NCBI GenBank assembly: GCA_001303225.1 | Contig: LJNI01000033.1 | Coordinates: forward strand, 1-16,220 | DNA length: 16,220 bases | Reading direction: 5' to 3' | From: a candidate division TA06 bacterium DG_78 | GTDB taxonomy: Bacteria; Hydrothermota; Tepidihabitantia; SM23-42 | Shown here: in pieces, positions 6,333 to 13,820 of the stretch | How positions within the stretch are numbered: the stretch's first letter is position 1 | Layout: each line of letters opens with the position of its first letter | The notes under the pieces: generated by a model | Databases searched by the model: none | What the model was told of the DNA's origin: nothing | What the model saw: the letters and a program-made list of their open reading frames with translations, nothing else | Translations under genes and position numbers: made by a program

Positions 6333-7322
6333 ATGAGAGGATATTTGAAAAAAATAACCTATGTATTTGGACAGAAGTTACGGATAATACCTTTTATTAT
6401 TGTATGTTTATCTATGATCAACGGCTTCGCATCTGGATTCTCTGCTGGAAAGGCTACTTTTTCTATTAAGTGCAAAGATGAAATATCCGCCTACAGAGTT
6501 ATTGGGGTTTTTATACTACCTAAAGAGAAATTGATAATTGAAACACTATCTCCAACGAAAAACGATCAATATTCACTGAAATCCTCAATCGGTACTATAG
6601 CTGAGATTAAAGAAAATAAGTGGCAATGGCTTGCTCCACAGGAAAAAGGACTGTATCAACTGATCGTACAGAATGTACAGACACTGGATTCTATAGTCAT
6701 GAATATTTTTGTTATGGTTCCCTATAGTGAACTCAAGGGTGAGTATCTTAATGGATATCGAATTGGACGATACCCAACCATTCCGTTAAAGCAGTTACCC
6801 ATATATAAACCACCGAAAGGATTCATTGAAGTGACGAAAGAAAATGAGGATGCGTATATTTCTCCACACTTTCAACTTAAAGAATTCTTATGTAAACAGG
6901 TAAGTAATTATCCTAAATACGTTGTCTTAAGGGAAAGGTTACTTTTGAAGTTGGAGTTAATTTTAGAAAAGGTGAATGAAAAGGGTTACCAATGTAATTC
7001 ACTTCATATCATGAGTGGATATAGGACGCCATACTATAATAAGGCTATTGGCGATGTTAAATACAGTCGTCATGTCTATGGAGGTGCTGCAGATATATTT
7101 ATCGACGAGAATCCAAAAGATGGTATGATGGATGATCTTAACAAAGACGGTGAAATCAACTATAAAGATGCTGAGTTAATATATGATATTATAGATAAAA
7201 TGTATGGAAAACCGTGGTACGAAATCTTTATCGGTGGATTAGGAAAATACAAAAAAACTGCATCACATGGTCCTTTCGTGCATGTTGATGTTAGAGGTTT
7301 TCGTGCCCGATGGGGATATTGA
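6333..7322 (+). CDS. MepK/YcbK-like M15 (DUF882) peptidoglycan endopeptidase with an EF-hand-like insertion
   Basis: This 329-residue protein has a basic N-terminus and hydrophobic segment (RIIPFIIVCLSMINGFASG), so it is exported or membrane-anchored. Residues about 40-170 are a beta-rich region without a recognised domain. Residues about 175-329 form an M15A-type zinc metallopeptidase: SPHFQLKEFLC, MSGYRTPYYN (227-236), SRHVYGGAADIFID with ligands His247 and Asp254, and HGPFVHVDVRG with His317 as third ligand. Between the second and third ligands sits DLNKDGEINYKD (268-279), a full EF-hand/dockerin calcium-loop pattern. The family includes E. coli MepK, which cuts 3-3 cross-links; that activity is inferred here from family and position after an LdtD-type gene. 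The ATG is preceded by AGAGGA (6321-6326). The stop overlaps the next gene's start (TGATG). Confidence 0.87.
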   Translation: MRGYLKKITYVFGQKLRIIPFIIVCLSMINGFASGFSAGKATFSIKCKDEISAYRVIGVFILPKEKLIIETLSPTKNDQYSLKSSIGTIAEIKENKWQWLAPQEKGLYQLIVQNVQTLDSIVMNIFVMVPYSELKGEYLNGYRIGRYPTIPLKQLPIYKPPKGFIEVTKENEDAYISPHFQLKEFLCKQVSNYPKYVVLRERLLLKLELILEKVNEKGYQCNSLHIMSGYRTPYYNKAIGDVKYSRHVYGGAADIFIDENPKDGMMDDLNKDGEINYKDAELIYDIIDKMYGKPWYEIFIGGLGKYKKTASHGPFVHVDVRGFRARWGY

Positions 7323-7843
7323 TGAATATCATCGACAAAAAACTTAAGAAAAATTTAGCTCGGTATATATTTCAATGCGGGCTTGCAACCGGTACGATTC
7401 TTTTAATACTCATCTTCCTTGATATTCTCACACATACTGCGATCATTGCTACTTTAGGAGCTACTGCTTTTATTGTTTTTACAATGCCCAGGGCATATGC
7501 ATCTGGACCACGACCTTTGTTTGGTGGTTATTTTATTGGCATATGTGTTGGTTGTGTGTTTAGTTTCTTGTCGACTGCGATTTTCAAAATACCGGTAATC
7601 ATTACTCAAATAACTGCATACATAATATTCGGAGCTTTAGCAGTCGGTGTGGCTATCTTCTTGATGGCGATAACAAATACAGAACATGCGCCGGCTGCGG
7701 GTATGGCTTTGGGATTGGTAATCAATGAATGGGATTTATTGACTATTGCATTTATCGTGGCTGCCGTGTTATTTATGGCAGGGTTAAGAACCTTCTTAAG
7801 TCCATTGATGATAGATTTAAGGGATATCCGTGAGCATGATTAA
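7322..7843 (+). CDS. HPP-family integral membrane protein
   Basis: This 173-residue protein matches the HPP family: after a short basic N-terminus (MNIIDKKLKKNLARY) come about five membrane segments, near residues 16-36, 39-56, 67-88, 97-117 and 135-158. Family marks are FIVFTMPRAYASGPRPLFGGYFIG (50-73) and TNTEHAPAAGMALGLVINEW (118-137), where the eponymous HPPA of many members reads HAPA. HPP proteins sit in the cytoplasmic membrane; some cyanobacterial and plant members transport nitrite, but no substrate can be assigned here. I chose ATG 7322, which overlaps the previous stop (TGATG) and suggests re-initiation; an in-frame ATG at 7310 would add four residues. It is the last gene of the transpeptidase operon, though a wall-related role is not implied by its family. 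Confidence 0.83.
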   Translation: MNIIDKKLKKNLARYIFQCGLATGTILLILIFLDILTHTAIIATLGATAFIVFTMPRAYASGPRPLFGGYFIGICVGCVFSFLSTAIFKIPVIITQITAYIIFGALAVGVAIFLMAITNTEHAPAAGMALGLVINEWDLLTIAFIVAAVLFMAGLRTFLSPLMIDLRDIREHD

Positions 7844-7905
7844 GTGATATATTCGTTATTTATAGGAAATTTTATATTTTACATGGCTGTAGCGTAGTAA
7901 AAACG

Positions 7906-7911
7906 AGGAGG
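7906..7911 (+). promoter_or_regulatory. Strong ribosome binding site of corA
   Basis: AGGAGG, continuing as AGGAGGTGAT, is an extended match to the anti-Shine-Dalgarno complement. It lies nine bases before ATG 7921 but only three before the alternative TTG 7915, which decides the start. The 60 bases between the HPP gene and this site hold no clear promoter or magnesium riboswitch. Confidence 0.7.
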
Positions 7912-7920
7912 TGATTGGGT

Positions 7921-8985
7921 ATGCCAAAATTTATTAAAAAAAGATCAAAAAAGAGGGGTCTACCACCAGGCACGCTTGTTCATATTGGAGAGAAGAGCGC
8001 TGAAAAGGTAAAGATCACAGTCATTGATTATGATGAAAAGGAATTCCAAGAAAAAGAAGTAGGAAAAATCGAAGAATGTTTTCCTTTTAAAGATACACCT
8101 ACTGTGACCTGGATAAACATAGATGGAGTTCACGAAACAGAAATTATAGAAAAGATTGGAAAGCATTTTAATGTACATCCACTTATTTTGGAAGATATCG
8201 TCAATACAGGGCAACGACCCAAAATGGAGGATTTTGAAAAGTACATTTTTATTGTTTTAAAGATGTTGTATTATGATGAACATGAGAGTGAAATAAAGAT
8301 CGAACAAGTAAGCGTGATTCTTGGAAACAATTTTGTTATCTCTTTTCAGGAAAAAATTGGCGACGTGTTTGATTCTATCAGGGAAAGGATACGGAAAGGA
8401 AAAGGTCGCGTCAGAAAAACTGGTGCTGATTATCTCGCCTACTCATTACTTGATGCAGTGGTCGATGGCTATTTTACTATTTTAGAAAAGATCGGAGAAA
8501 AAATAGAATCGCTGGAAGATATTGTGGTTGCCGAGCCGACTCCAGAATCACTCAGTACAATTCACAATCTAAAGAGAGAAATGATATTTTTACGTAAATC
8601 AGTCTGGCCTCTCAGAGAGGTAGTCAATAGTTTAACACGAGCCGAGTCAGTGCTCATCAAAAAATCTACTGCAGTATATTTGCGTGATGTGTATGATCAC
8701 ACGATTCAAGTTATCGATACCGTCGAGACATACCGAGATATGCTATCTGGACTGCATGATACGTACCTTTCGAGCATTAGTAACAGGATGAATGAGATCA
8801 TGAAGGTTCTGACAATCTTCGCTGCAATATTTATTCCGCTCACCTTTATCGCAGGTGTCTATGGAATGAATTTCCACTACATGCCTGAGCTCAACTGGCA
8901 GTGGGGGTATTTTGGTGCACTCGCCATCATGGTCGGTATTGGTGTTTCGCTGGTTATATATTTTAAGAAAAAAGGTTGGTTGTGA
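7921..8985 (+). CDS. corA: CorA-type magnesium/cobalt channel
   Basis: CorA is a pentameric cytoplasmic-membrane channel for Mg2+ (also Co2+ and Ni2+). The 354-residue protein has the usual length (Thermotoga CorA 351). It has a long cytosolic N-terminal alpha/beta domain (WINIDGVHETEIIEKIGKHFNVHPLILEDIVNTGQRPKMEDF is typical) and a long stalk helix region rich in Glu/Lys. Two C-terminal membrane helices follow (VLTIFAAIFIPLTFIAGVYGMNF and GYFGALAIMVGIGVSLVIYF), with the defining YGMN motif between them in YGMNFHYMPELNW. The end KKKGWL is typical of the family. The gene follows the HPP gene after 77 bases, and its TGA overlaps the GTG start of carA by four bases (GTGA), so corA and carA are likely co-translated. 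Why magnesium uptake is coupled to carbamoyl-phosphate synthesis is not evident, apart from the Mg-ATP need of CarB. Confidence 0.95.
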   Translation: MPKFIKKRSKKRGLPPGTLVHIGEKSAEKVKITVIDYDEKEFQEKEVGKIEECFPFKDTPTVTWINIDGVHETEIIEKIGKHFNVHPLILEDIVNTGQRPKMEDFEKYIFIVLKMLYYDEHESEIKIEQVSVILGNNFVISFQEKIGDVFDSIRERIRKGKGRVRKTGADYLAYSLLDAVVDGYFTILEKIGEKIESLEDIVVAEPTPESLSTIHNLKREMIFLRKSVWPLREVVNSLTRAESVLIKKSTAVYLRDVYDHTIQVIDTVETYRDMLSGLHDTYLSSISNRMNEIMKVLTIFAAIFIPLTFIAGVYGMNFHYMPELNWQWGYFGALAIMVGIGVSLVIYFKKKGWL

Positions 8986-10046
8986 AACAACTTGCCAAAC
9001 TCATTCTTGAAGATGGCTCTGTTTTCCAGGGGAACCTCTTCGGTGATAAGAAAACAGCAACTGGTGAAGTTGTTTTCAATACCGGTATGGTTGGTTATCC
9101 AGAAAGTCTAACTGACGCCTCTTATCATGGACAAATCTTGGTTCTCACCTATCCATTAATAGGAAATTATGGAGTGCCAGGATATGAAGAGGAAGGTGGG
9201 TTGTTAAAATATTTTGAGTCAGATAAAATACGCGCTCAGGGATTGATTATTTCTCAGTATTCTGATGCACATTCCCACTGGAACGCCAAGAAGTCGTTAT
9301 CAGAATGGATGAAAGAGTGGAATATACCAGGAATTTATGGGATTGATACGAGGCAGCTAACAAAGAAATTGAGAGAAAAAGGAACCATGCTTGGCAAGAT
9401 AGTGTTTAATAAAAAGAATACTCTATTCGAGGATCCGAATAAGAGAAATTTAGTAGCAGAGGTCAGTATTACAGAGCCCATTGTTTACAAAAAGGGAAGA
9501 ACCAAAATTGCACTAATTGATTGCGGCACTAGATACAGTATCATACGAGCTTTTCTCAAAAGGAATGTAACGGTGATACGAGTGCCATGCGATTACGATG
9601 TTGTAAGAGAAAAAGTAAATGGTATTGTTATTTCTAATGGTCCGGGTGATCCTCGACTGTGTAGTGAGACGATCGACAATGTAAAGCGAGCACTCTCTAA
9701 AAACATTCCTATTCTTGGTATCTGTCTCGGTTCTCAGATTTTAGGCATCGCAGCAGGAGCTCAGACATATAAACTGAAATATGGACACCGAAGTCATAAC
9801 CAACCATGTGTCGAGGCAGGAACCAAGAGATGCTACATTACACCACAGAATCATGGCTACGCTATTGATTCAGATACACTTCCTGAGGATTGGCGTGTAT
9901 GGTTCTATAACAATAATGATCATACAAATGAGGGGATAATTCATGTTTCGAAACCGCTCTTTGGAACGCAATTCCATCCTGAAGCATCTCCTGGACCAGA
10001 TGATACACAATTTCTCTTTGATGTATTCCTGAGGAGCATGGGTTAA
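8982..10046 (+). CDS. carA: Carbamoyl-phosphate synthase, glutamine-hydrolysing small subunit
   Basis: CarA (354 residues) is the glutaminase that feeds ammonia to CarB for carbamoyl phosphate, the precursor of pyrimidines and arginine. The N-terminal small-chain domain shows LILEDGSVFQGNLFG, VFNTGMVGYPESLTDASYHGQILVLTYPLIGNYGVPG and GIYGIDTRQLTKKLREKG. The class I glutamine amidotransferase domain starts near residue 175. It holds Cys248 in ILGICLGSQILG, plus His332 and Glu334 in FGTQFHPEASPGPDD, completing the catalytic triad. The base after ICLG is Ser251, where most homologues have His (GICLGHQ). The motif wording, for example YPLIGNYG and the FHPEA...GP.DT...FD.FL end, is nearer to the CAD protein than to E. 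coli CarA. GTG 8982 is preferred for its four-base GTGA overlap with the corA stop; an in-frame TTG at 8976 would add two residues. Confidence 0.95.
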   Translation: MKQLAKLILEDGSVFQGNLFGDKKTATGEVVFNTGMVGYPESLTDASYHGQILVLTYPLIGNYGVPGYEEEGGLLKYFESDKIRAQGLIISQYSDAHSHWNAKKSLSEWMKEWNIPGIYGIDTRQLTKKLREKGTMLGKIVFNKKNTLFEDPNKRNLVAEVSITEPIVYKKGRTKIALIDCGTRYSIIRAFLKRNVTVIRVPCDYDVVREKVNGIVISNGPGDPRLCSETIDNVKRALSKNIPILGICLGSQILGIAAGAQTYKLKYGHRSHNQPCVEAGTKRCYITPQNHGYAIDSDTLPEDWRVWFYNNNDHTNEGIIHVSKPLFGTQFHPEASPGPDDTQFLFDVFLRSMG

Positions 10047-10048
10047 TC

Positions 10049-13000
10049 ATGGAAAAGCAGCACGAGATAAAGAAGGTTTTGATCTTAGGGTCGGGAGCGA
10101 TACAAATAGGGCAGGCAGGTGAGTTTGATTACTCTGGTAGTCAGGCAATCAAAGCACTCAAAGAGGAGGGAATTAAAACGGTTTTGATTAATCCAAATAT
10201 TGCGACGATTCAAACATCGGATTACCTTGCTGATAAAGTATACTTTCTACCCATCGATGTACACTTTGTTGAAAAGATAATTGAGAAAGAGCGACCAGAT
10301 GGTGTCTTATTGAGTTTTGGTGGACAGACAGCACTCAATGTCGGTGTTGGCTTGGCTGAAAAAGGAATTTTTAAGAAATACCGGGTGAAAGTTCTGGGTA
10401 CACCCATCGAGGCAATTCAGAACACCGAAGATCGGGATTTGTTCGTTAAAAAATTGAAAGAAATTAATCTCAAAGTGCCAATGAGTGAGGCAGTGACATC
10501 TGTAAGCGAAGCGGTTGCAGTAGCGAAAAAGATTGGTTATCCAGTAATTTGTCGTATCGCATATGCCCTCGGTGGTTTGGGTTCAGGTGTCGCACATAAT
10601 AAAAAACAGTTGGATGATATAACAAAGAAGGCCTTTTCATTTACAAAACAGATTTTGATTGAGAAGTATTTTGGTGGCTGGAAAGAACTCGAGTATGAGG
10701 TGGTGAGAGATCAGTGTAATAACTGCATTGTTGTCTGTTCGATGGAGAACGTCGATCCCATGGGTATACACACTGGTGAGAGCATTGTGGTTGCTCCAGT
10801 ACAGACATTAACCTCTTCTGAAAATTTCAAATTGAGGGCTTTATCAATACAGGTGATACGCCACCTCGGTATCGTTGGTGAATGTAATATACAGTTTGCT
10901 CTCGATCCGCAGTCAGAAGACTATCGAATAATTGAAGTGAATGCACGATTGAGTCGGAGTTCGGCACTCGCGTCAAAGGCGACAGGCTATCCATTGGCAT
11001 TCATCGCGACTAAGTTAGCGCTCGGCTATAGTCTCACTGAGGTCACAAATATCATAACCAAGGAAACATCAACCTGTTTTGAACCAGCCTTAGATTACGT
11101 TGTTGTTAAGTATCCTCGATGGGACCTGCAGAAGTTCAAAAAAGTCAAGGTTTGTATCGGTTCAGAAATGAAATCTGTAGGCGAGATAATGGCAATAGCG
11201 CGTAGTTATGAAGAAGCTCTCCAAAAAGCGATTCGAATGTTGGATGTCGGAATGAAAGGGTTGGTTTGTAATGATATTTACTTTGATGATATTGAAAAAG
11301 AACTCAAAGAGCCGACTGATAAAAGGATATTTGTAATTGCTGAAGCAATAAGAAGAGGATATAGCATAAATAAAATATACCGTCTTACTAATGTTGATCC
11401 GTGGTTTTTATATAAGATACAGAATATTGTTAACATTGAAAAAAAGCTGAAACGCTACAGGTTTAAAAATTTACCTGCAGCTTTATTGAAAGAAGCAAAA
11501 CAAAAGGGTTTTTCCGATTTACAGATAGCAATGCTCACAAAGAGTGATGAATTAAAGGTTAGAGAAAAAAGAAAAAAATTGAATATCATACCCTGTGTAA
11601 AACAAATTGATACACTCGCAGGAGAATACCCAGCAAAAACGAACTATTTGTATTTGACCTATAATGGTGATGAAGATGACCTCGATTTCACAGAAAAAGA
11701 TCAGGTGATTGTCTTAGGTGGTGGTGCCTATCGGATCGGTTCATCAGTAGAATTTGATTGGTGTTGTGTCAATTCGGTCATAACGCTGAAGGACTTAGCG
11801 TACACGACAATAATGATAAATTGCAATCCAGAAACAGTAAGTACAGATTATGATATATGCGATAAGCTCTATTTTGATGAGCTCACTTTTGAAAAGGTTT
11901 TGGATATATGTGAAAAAGAACGGCCTTTGGGTGTTATCGTCTCGATGGGTGGTCAGATTCCTAATAACTTGGCACTACCTCTACACAATACAGGAGTGAA
12001 AATACTCGGCACATCTGCGAGCGGCATTGACCGTGCAGAGGATCGACATAAATTTTCTCAGCTGTTGGATAAGTTGAGGATTGATCAACCAGTATGGAAA
12101 GAGTTGACGAGTCTCAAGGAGGCTGAGCAGTTTGCCGATGCTGTTGGCTATCCTGTTCTGGTGAGGCCCAGTTATGTACTCAGTGGTGCCGCGATGAGTA
12201 TTGCGCTCAGTAGAAACGAATTGAAAGAGTACCTTAAAAAAGCGTCTGACGTGAGTAAGAAACATCCAGTGGTTATCAGCAAGTTTATCACTGATGCGAA
12301 GGAGATCGAAATCGATGCGGTTGCCAATGATGGTCAACTCTATTGCTATGCCATTTCAGAGCACGTTGAGAATGCAGGTGTCCATTCAGGAGATGCAACA
12401 TTGGTGCTACCACCACAAAGAACATATCTTGAGACAATGAGGAGGGTAAAAACTATTGCGAAGCAGATAGCAAAATCCTTGAAGATTACTGGCCCGTTTA
12501 ATATACAGTTTCTCGCGAAAGATAATGATGTTAAGGTGATTGAGTGTAATTTACGGGCGTCGAGAAGTTTTCCTTTTGCTTCAAAAGTGTTCAAGATAAA
12601 CTTTGTCGATTTAGCGACTAAAATCATTACGGGAAAACCAGTGCCGAAAATTGATCGTTCTTCTTTTGATTTAGATTATGTCGGAGTGAAAGCACCACAG
12701 TTTTCTTTTACTCGATTGAAAGGTTCAGATCCTATCTTGGGCGTGGAAATGACTTCCACAGGCGAGGTCGCGTGTCTGGGTGATGATTTCAATGAGGCAT
12801 TTTTGAAAAGTCTCATTGCTGTTGGATTTAAGCTGCCGAAAAAAACAATTTTGTTGTCGACTGGCCCAGTATATAGTAAAGCAGAACTCTTGGAGAGTAC
12901 ACGGGCATTAAAGAAAATGGGTTTCAGACTTTATGCGACAAAAGGTACTGCCCAATTCATGAAAGAAAATGGCATAAAGGCAGGAATCTTACACTGGCCA

Positions 13001-13243
13001 CTGGAAAACAGAGAGCCTAATACGATTAGTTTTATTGCAGATGGCAAAATCGATTTGGTAATAAATATACCAAAGAATATTGAAAAGGAGGAACTCGATA
13101 ATGACTACCTCATAAGGCGGACTGCAGTTGACTATGGTGTCCCATTGATTACTAACCTACAGCTTGCAAAAAGGTTTATTGAGGCAATGTCACGGACTCC
13201 GCTGAAAGCATTGAAATTCAAGAGCTGGGATGAATATAATTAG
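10049..13243 (+). CDS. carB: Carbamoyl-phosphate synthase large subunit, eukaryotic CAD/CPS1-like type
   Basis: CarB (1064 residues; E. coli 1073) makes carbamoyl phosphate from bicarbonate, ammonia and two ATP. It is complete: first carboxyphosphate half at about 1-405 (LGSGAIQIGQAGEFDYSG, ALGGLGSGVAHN, DPMGIHTGESIVVAP, EVNARLSRSSALASKATGYP), oligomerisation region at about 405-550, and carbamate half at about 550-930 (VYRIGSSVEFDW-like GAYRIGSSVEFDW, NCNPETVSTDYD, PSYVLSGAAM, EHVENAGVHSGDATLVLPPQ, CNLRASRSFPFASK). The MGS-like allosteric domain at about 930-1064 contains YATKGTAQFM and DNDYLIRRTAVDYGVPLITN. Many of these are the spellings of animal CAD and CPS1, not of E. coli CarB (for example SYVLSGAAM against SYVLGGRAM, and GECNIQFAL against GGSNVQFAV). 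The ATG follows the carA stop after two bases. Function is certain; the eukaryote-like affiliation is from recalled motifs. Confidence 0.97.
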   Translation: MEKQHEIKKVLILGSGAIQIGQAGEFDYSGSQAIKALKEEGIKTVLINPNIATIQTSDYLADKVYFLPIDVHFVEKIIEKERPDGVLLSFGGQTALNVGVGLAEKGIFKKYRVKVLGTPIEAIQNTEDRDLFVKKLKEINLKVPMSEAVTSVSEAVAVAKKIGYPVICRIAYALGGLGSGVAHNKKQLDDITKKAFSFTKQILIEKYFGGWKELEYEVVRDQCNNCIVVCSMENVDPMGIHTGESIVVAPVQTLTSSENFKLRALSIQVIRHLGIVGECNIQFALDPQSEDYRIIEVNARLSRSSALASKATGYPLAFIATKLALGYSLTEVTNIITKETSTCFEPALDYVVVKYPRWDLQKFKKVKVCIGSEMKSVGEIMAIARSYEEALQKAIRMLDVGMKGLVCNDIYFDDIEKELKEPTDKRIFVIAEAIRRGYSINKIYRLTNVDPWFLYKIQNIVNIEKKLKRYRFKNLPAALLKEAKQKGFSDLQIAMLTKSDELKVREKRKKLNIIPCVKQIDTLAGEYPAKTNYLYLTYNGDEDDLDFTEKDQVIVLGGGAYRIGSSVEFDWCCVNSVITLKDLAYTTIMINCNPETVSTDYDICDKLYFDELTFEKVLDICEKERPLGVIVSMGGQIPNNLALPLHNTGVKILGTSASGIDRAEDRHKFSQLLDKLRIDQPVWKELTSLKEAEQFADAVGYPVLVRPSYVLSGAAMSIALSRNELKEYLKKASDVSKKHPVVISKFITDAKEIEIDAVANDGQLYCYAISEHVENAGVHSGDATLVLPPQRTYLETMRRVKTIAKQIAKSLKITGPFNIQFLAKDNDVKVIECNLRASRSFPFASKVFKINFVDLATKIITGKPVPKIDRSSFDLDYVGVKAPQFSFTRLKGSDPILGVEMTSTGEVACLGDDFNEAFLKSLIAVGFKLPKKTILLSTGPVYSKAELLESTRALKKMGFRLYATKGTAQFMKENGIKAGILHWPLENREPNTISFIADGKIDLVINIPKNIEKEELDNDYLIRRTAVDYGVPLITNLQLAKRFIEAMSRTPLKALKFKSWDEYN

Positions 13244-13268
13244 TTATCTACTGGTCGCACTTAGATGA

Positions 13269-13281
13269 TTAATTAAACATG
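13269..13281 (+). promoter_or_regulatory. TTAATTAA palindrome upstream of the 13313 gene
   Basis: TTAATTAA (13269-13276) and an imperfect dyad continuing to about 13291 lie between carB and the next gene. The same eight-base palindrome recurs at the 3' end of that gene (13774-13781). A repressor site is possible, but such AT palindromes also arise by chance. Confidence 0.2.
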
Positions 13282-13312
13282 ATGTGTTAAATAATAAAGA
13301 AAAGGAGGAGAA

Positions 13313-13777
13313 ATGGCTGAAGAAAAAAAATATACTGAAAAAGAGTGGCATAAGAAAAAAGCAGTTGATTTGTTTAATCTCGTTTGGAGTTTTTTGGATA
13401 AAAAAGAGAGGACAAAGGAAGAGGACGATAAGATGGTTCATGCGGCTCATGCCTCGCGCTTTCATTGGGGTGAGATCGGAACACCGCTAGAGTGTGAGCG
13501 TGGTGAATGGCAGATATCCCGCGTGTATTCAATTTTAAATAGACCACAACCTGCACTTTATCATGCCCGCAGATGTTTGGAGATTTGCCAGGAAAACAAT
13601 TTTGCTGATTTTGATATTGCATTTGCTTGTGAGGCGATGGCTAGGGCGTACGCAGTTGCCGGAGAAAAGTTAGAAAGTGAAAAATATCTTGCAGCCGCAA
13701 AAGAGGCTGGCGAAAAAATAAAGGGTAAAGAAGACCGGGAATATTTCCTTGGCGATCTAAAAACAATTCCTGGTTAA
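13313..13777 (+). CDS. Conserved protein of unknown function, helical-repeat (TPR-like)
   Basis: This 154-residue soluble protein has no signal peptide. AAAGGAGG (13301-13308) sits four bases before the ATG. Visible features are a charged start (EKEWHKKKAVDLFNLVWSFLDKKERTKEEDDKMVHAAHASRFHWGEIGT) and RGEWQISRVYSILNRPQPALYHARRCLEICQENN. A second helical pair follows, DFDIAFACEAMARAYAVAGEKLESEKYLAAAKEAGEKI, then an acidic end. The paired helices with Ala, Tyr and Leu spacing around residues 66-132 resemble two tetratricopeptide repeats, which usually mediate protein contact. The HAAHASRFHWGEIGT and RGEWQISRVYS blocks look like conserved signatures of a widespread uncharacterised family rather than a chance reading frame. 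It follows carB by 69 bases and has its own hairpin at the 3' end, so it may be a separate transcript. No function is claimed. Confidence 0.82.
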   Translation: MAEEKKYTEKEWHKKKAVDLFNLVWSFLDKKERTKEEDDKMVHAAHASRFHWGEIGTPLECERGEWQISRVYSILNRPQPALYHARRCLEICQENNFADFDIAFACEAMARAYAVAGEKLESEKYLAAAKEAGEKIKGKEDREYFLGDLKTIPG

Positions 13778-13800
13778 TTAAATATAGAAACTAATTAACC
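13772..13800 (+). terminator. Hairpin at the 3' end of the 13313 gene
   Basis: GGTTAATTA (13772-13780) and TAATTAACC (13792-13800) form a perfect nine-base-pair stem with an 11-base loop, overlapping the stop codon. There is no T-run, so it may be a weak terminator, an mRNA 3' end, or a DNA dyad for a regulator of the next gene. Confidence 0.35.
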
Positions 13801-13806
13801 CTGCTC

Positions 13807-13813
13807 TATAGAT
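13807..13813 (+). promoter_or_regulatory. Possible -10 element for leaderless transcription of the glycosyltransferase
   Basis: TATAGAT ends eight bases before the ATG at 13821, the spacing expected if transcription starts at or next to the start codon. There is no Shine-Dalgarno sequence before this ATG, unlike nearly all other genes here. No good -35 box is visible, so this is tentative. Confidence 0.3.
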
Positions 13814-13820
13814 AGATAGT

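Noticed and set aside
7844..7905. Magnesium-sensing riboswitch before corA
   Set aside because: The space is only about 60 bases and contains no M-box-like structure.
7915..7920. TTG start for corA two codons upstream
   Set aside because: It lies only three bases after AGGAGG, too close; ATG 7921 is nine bases away.
13284..13490. 68-codon frame overlapping the start of the 13313 gene
   Set aside because: It is an out-of-frame reading of a lysine-rich region. The 13313 frame has the ribosome binding site, the longer extent and protein-like composition.
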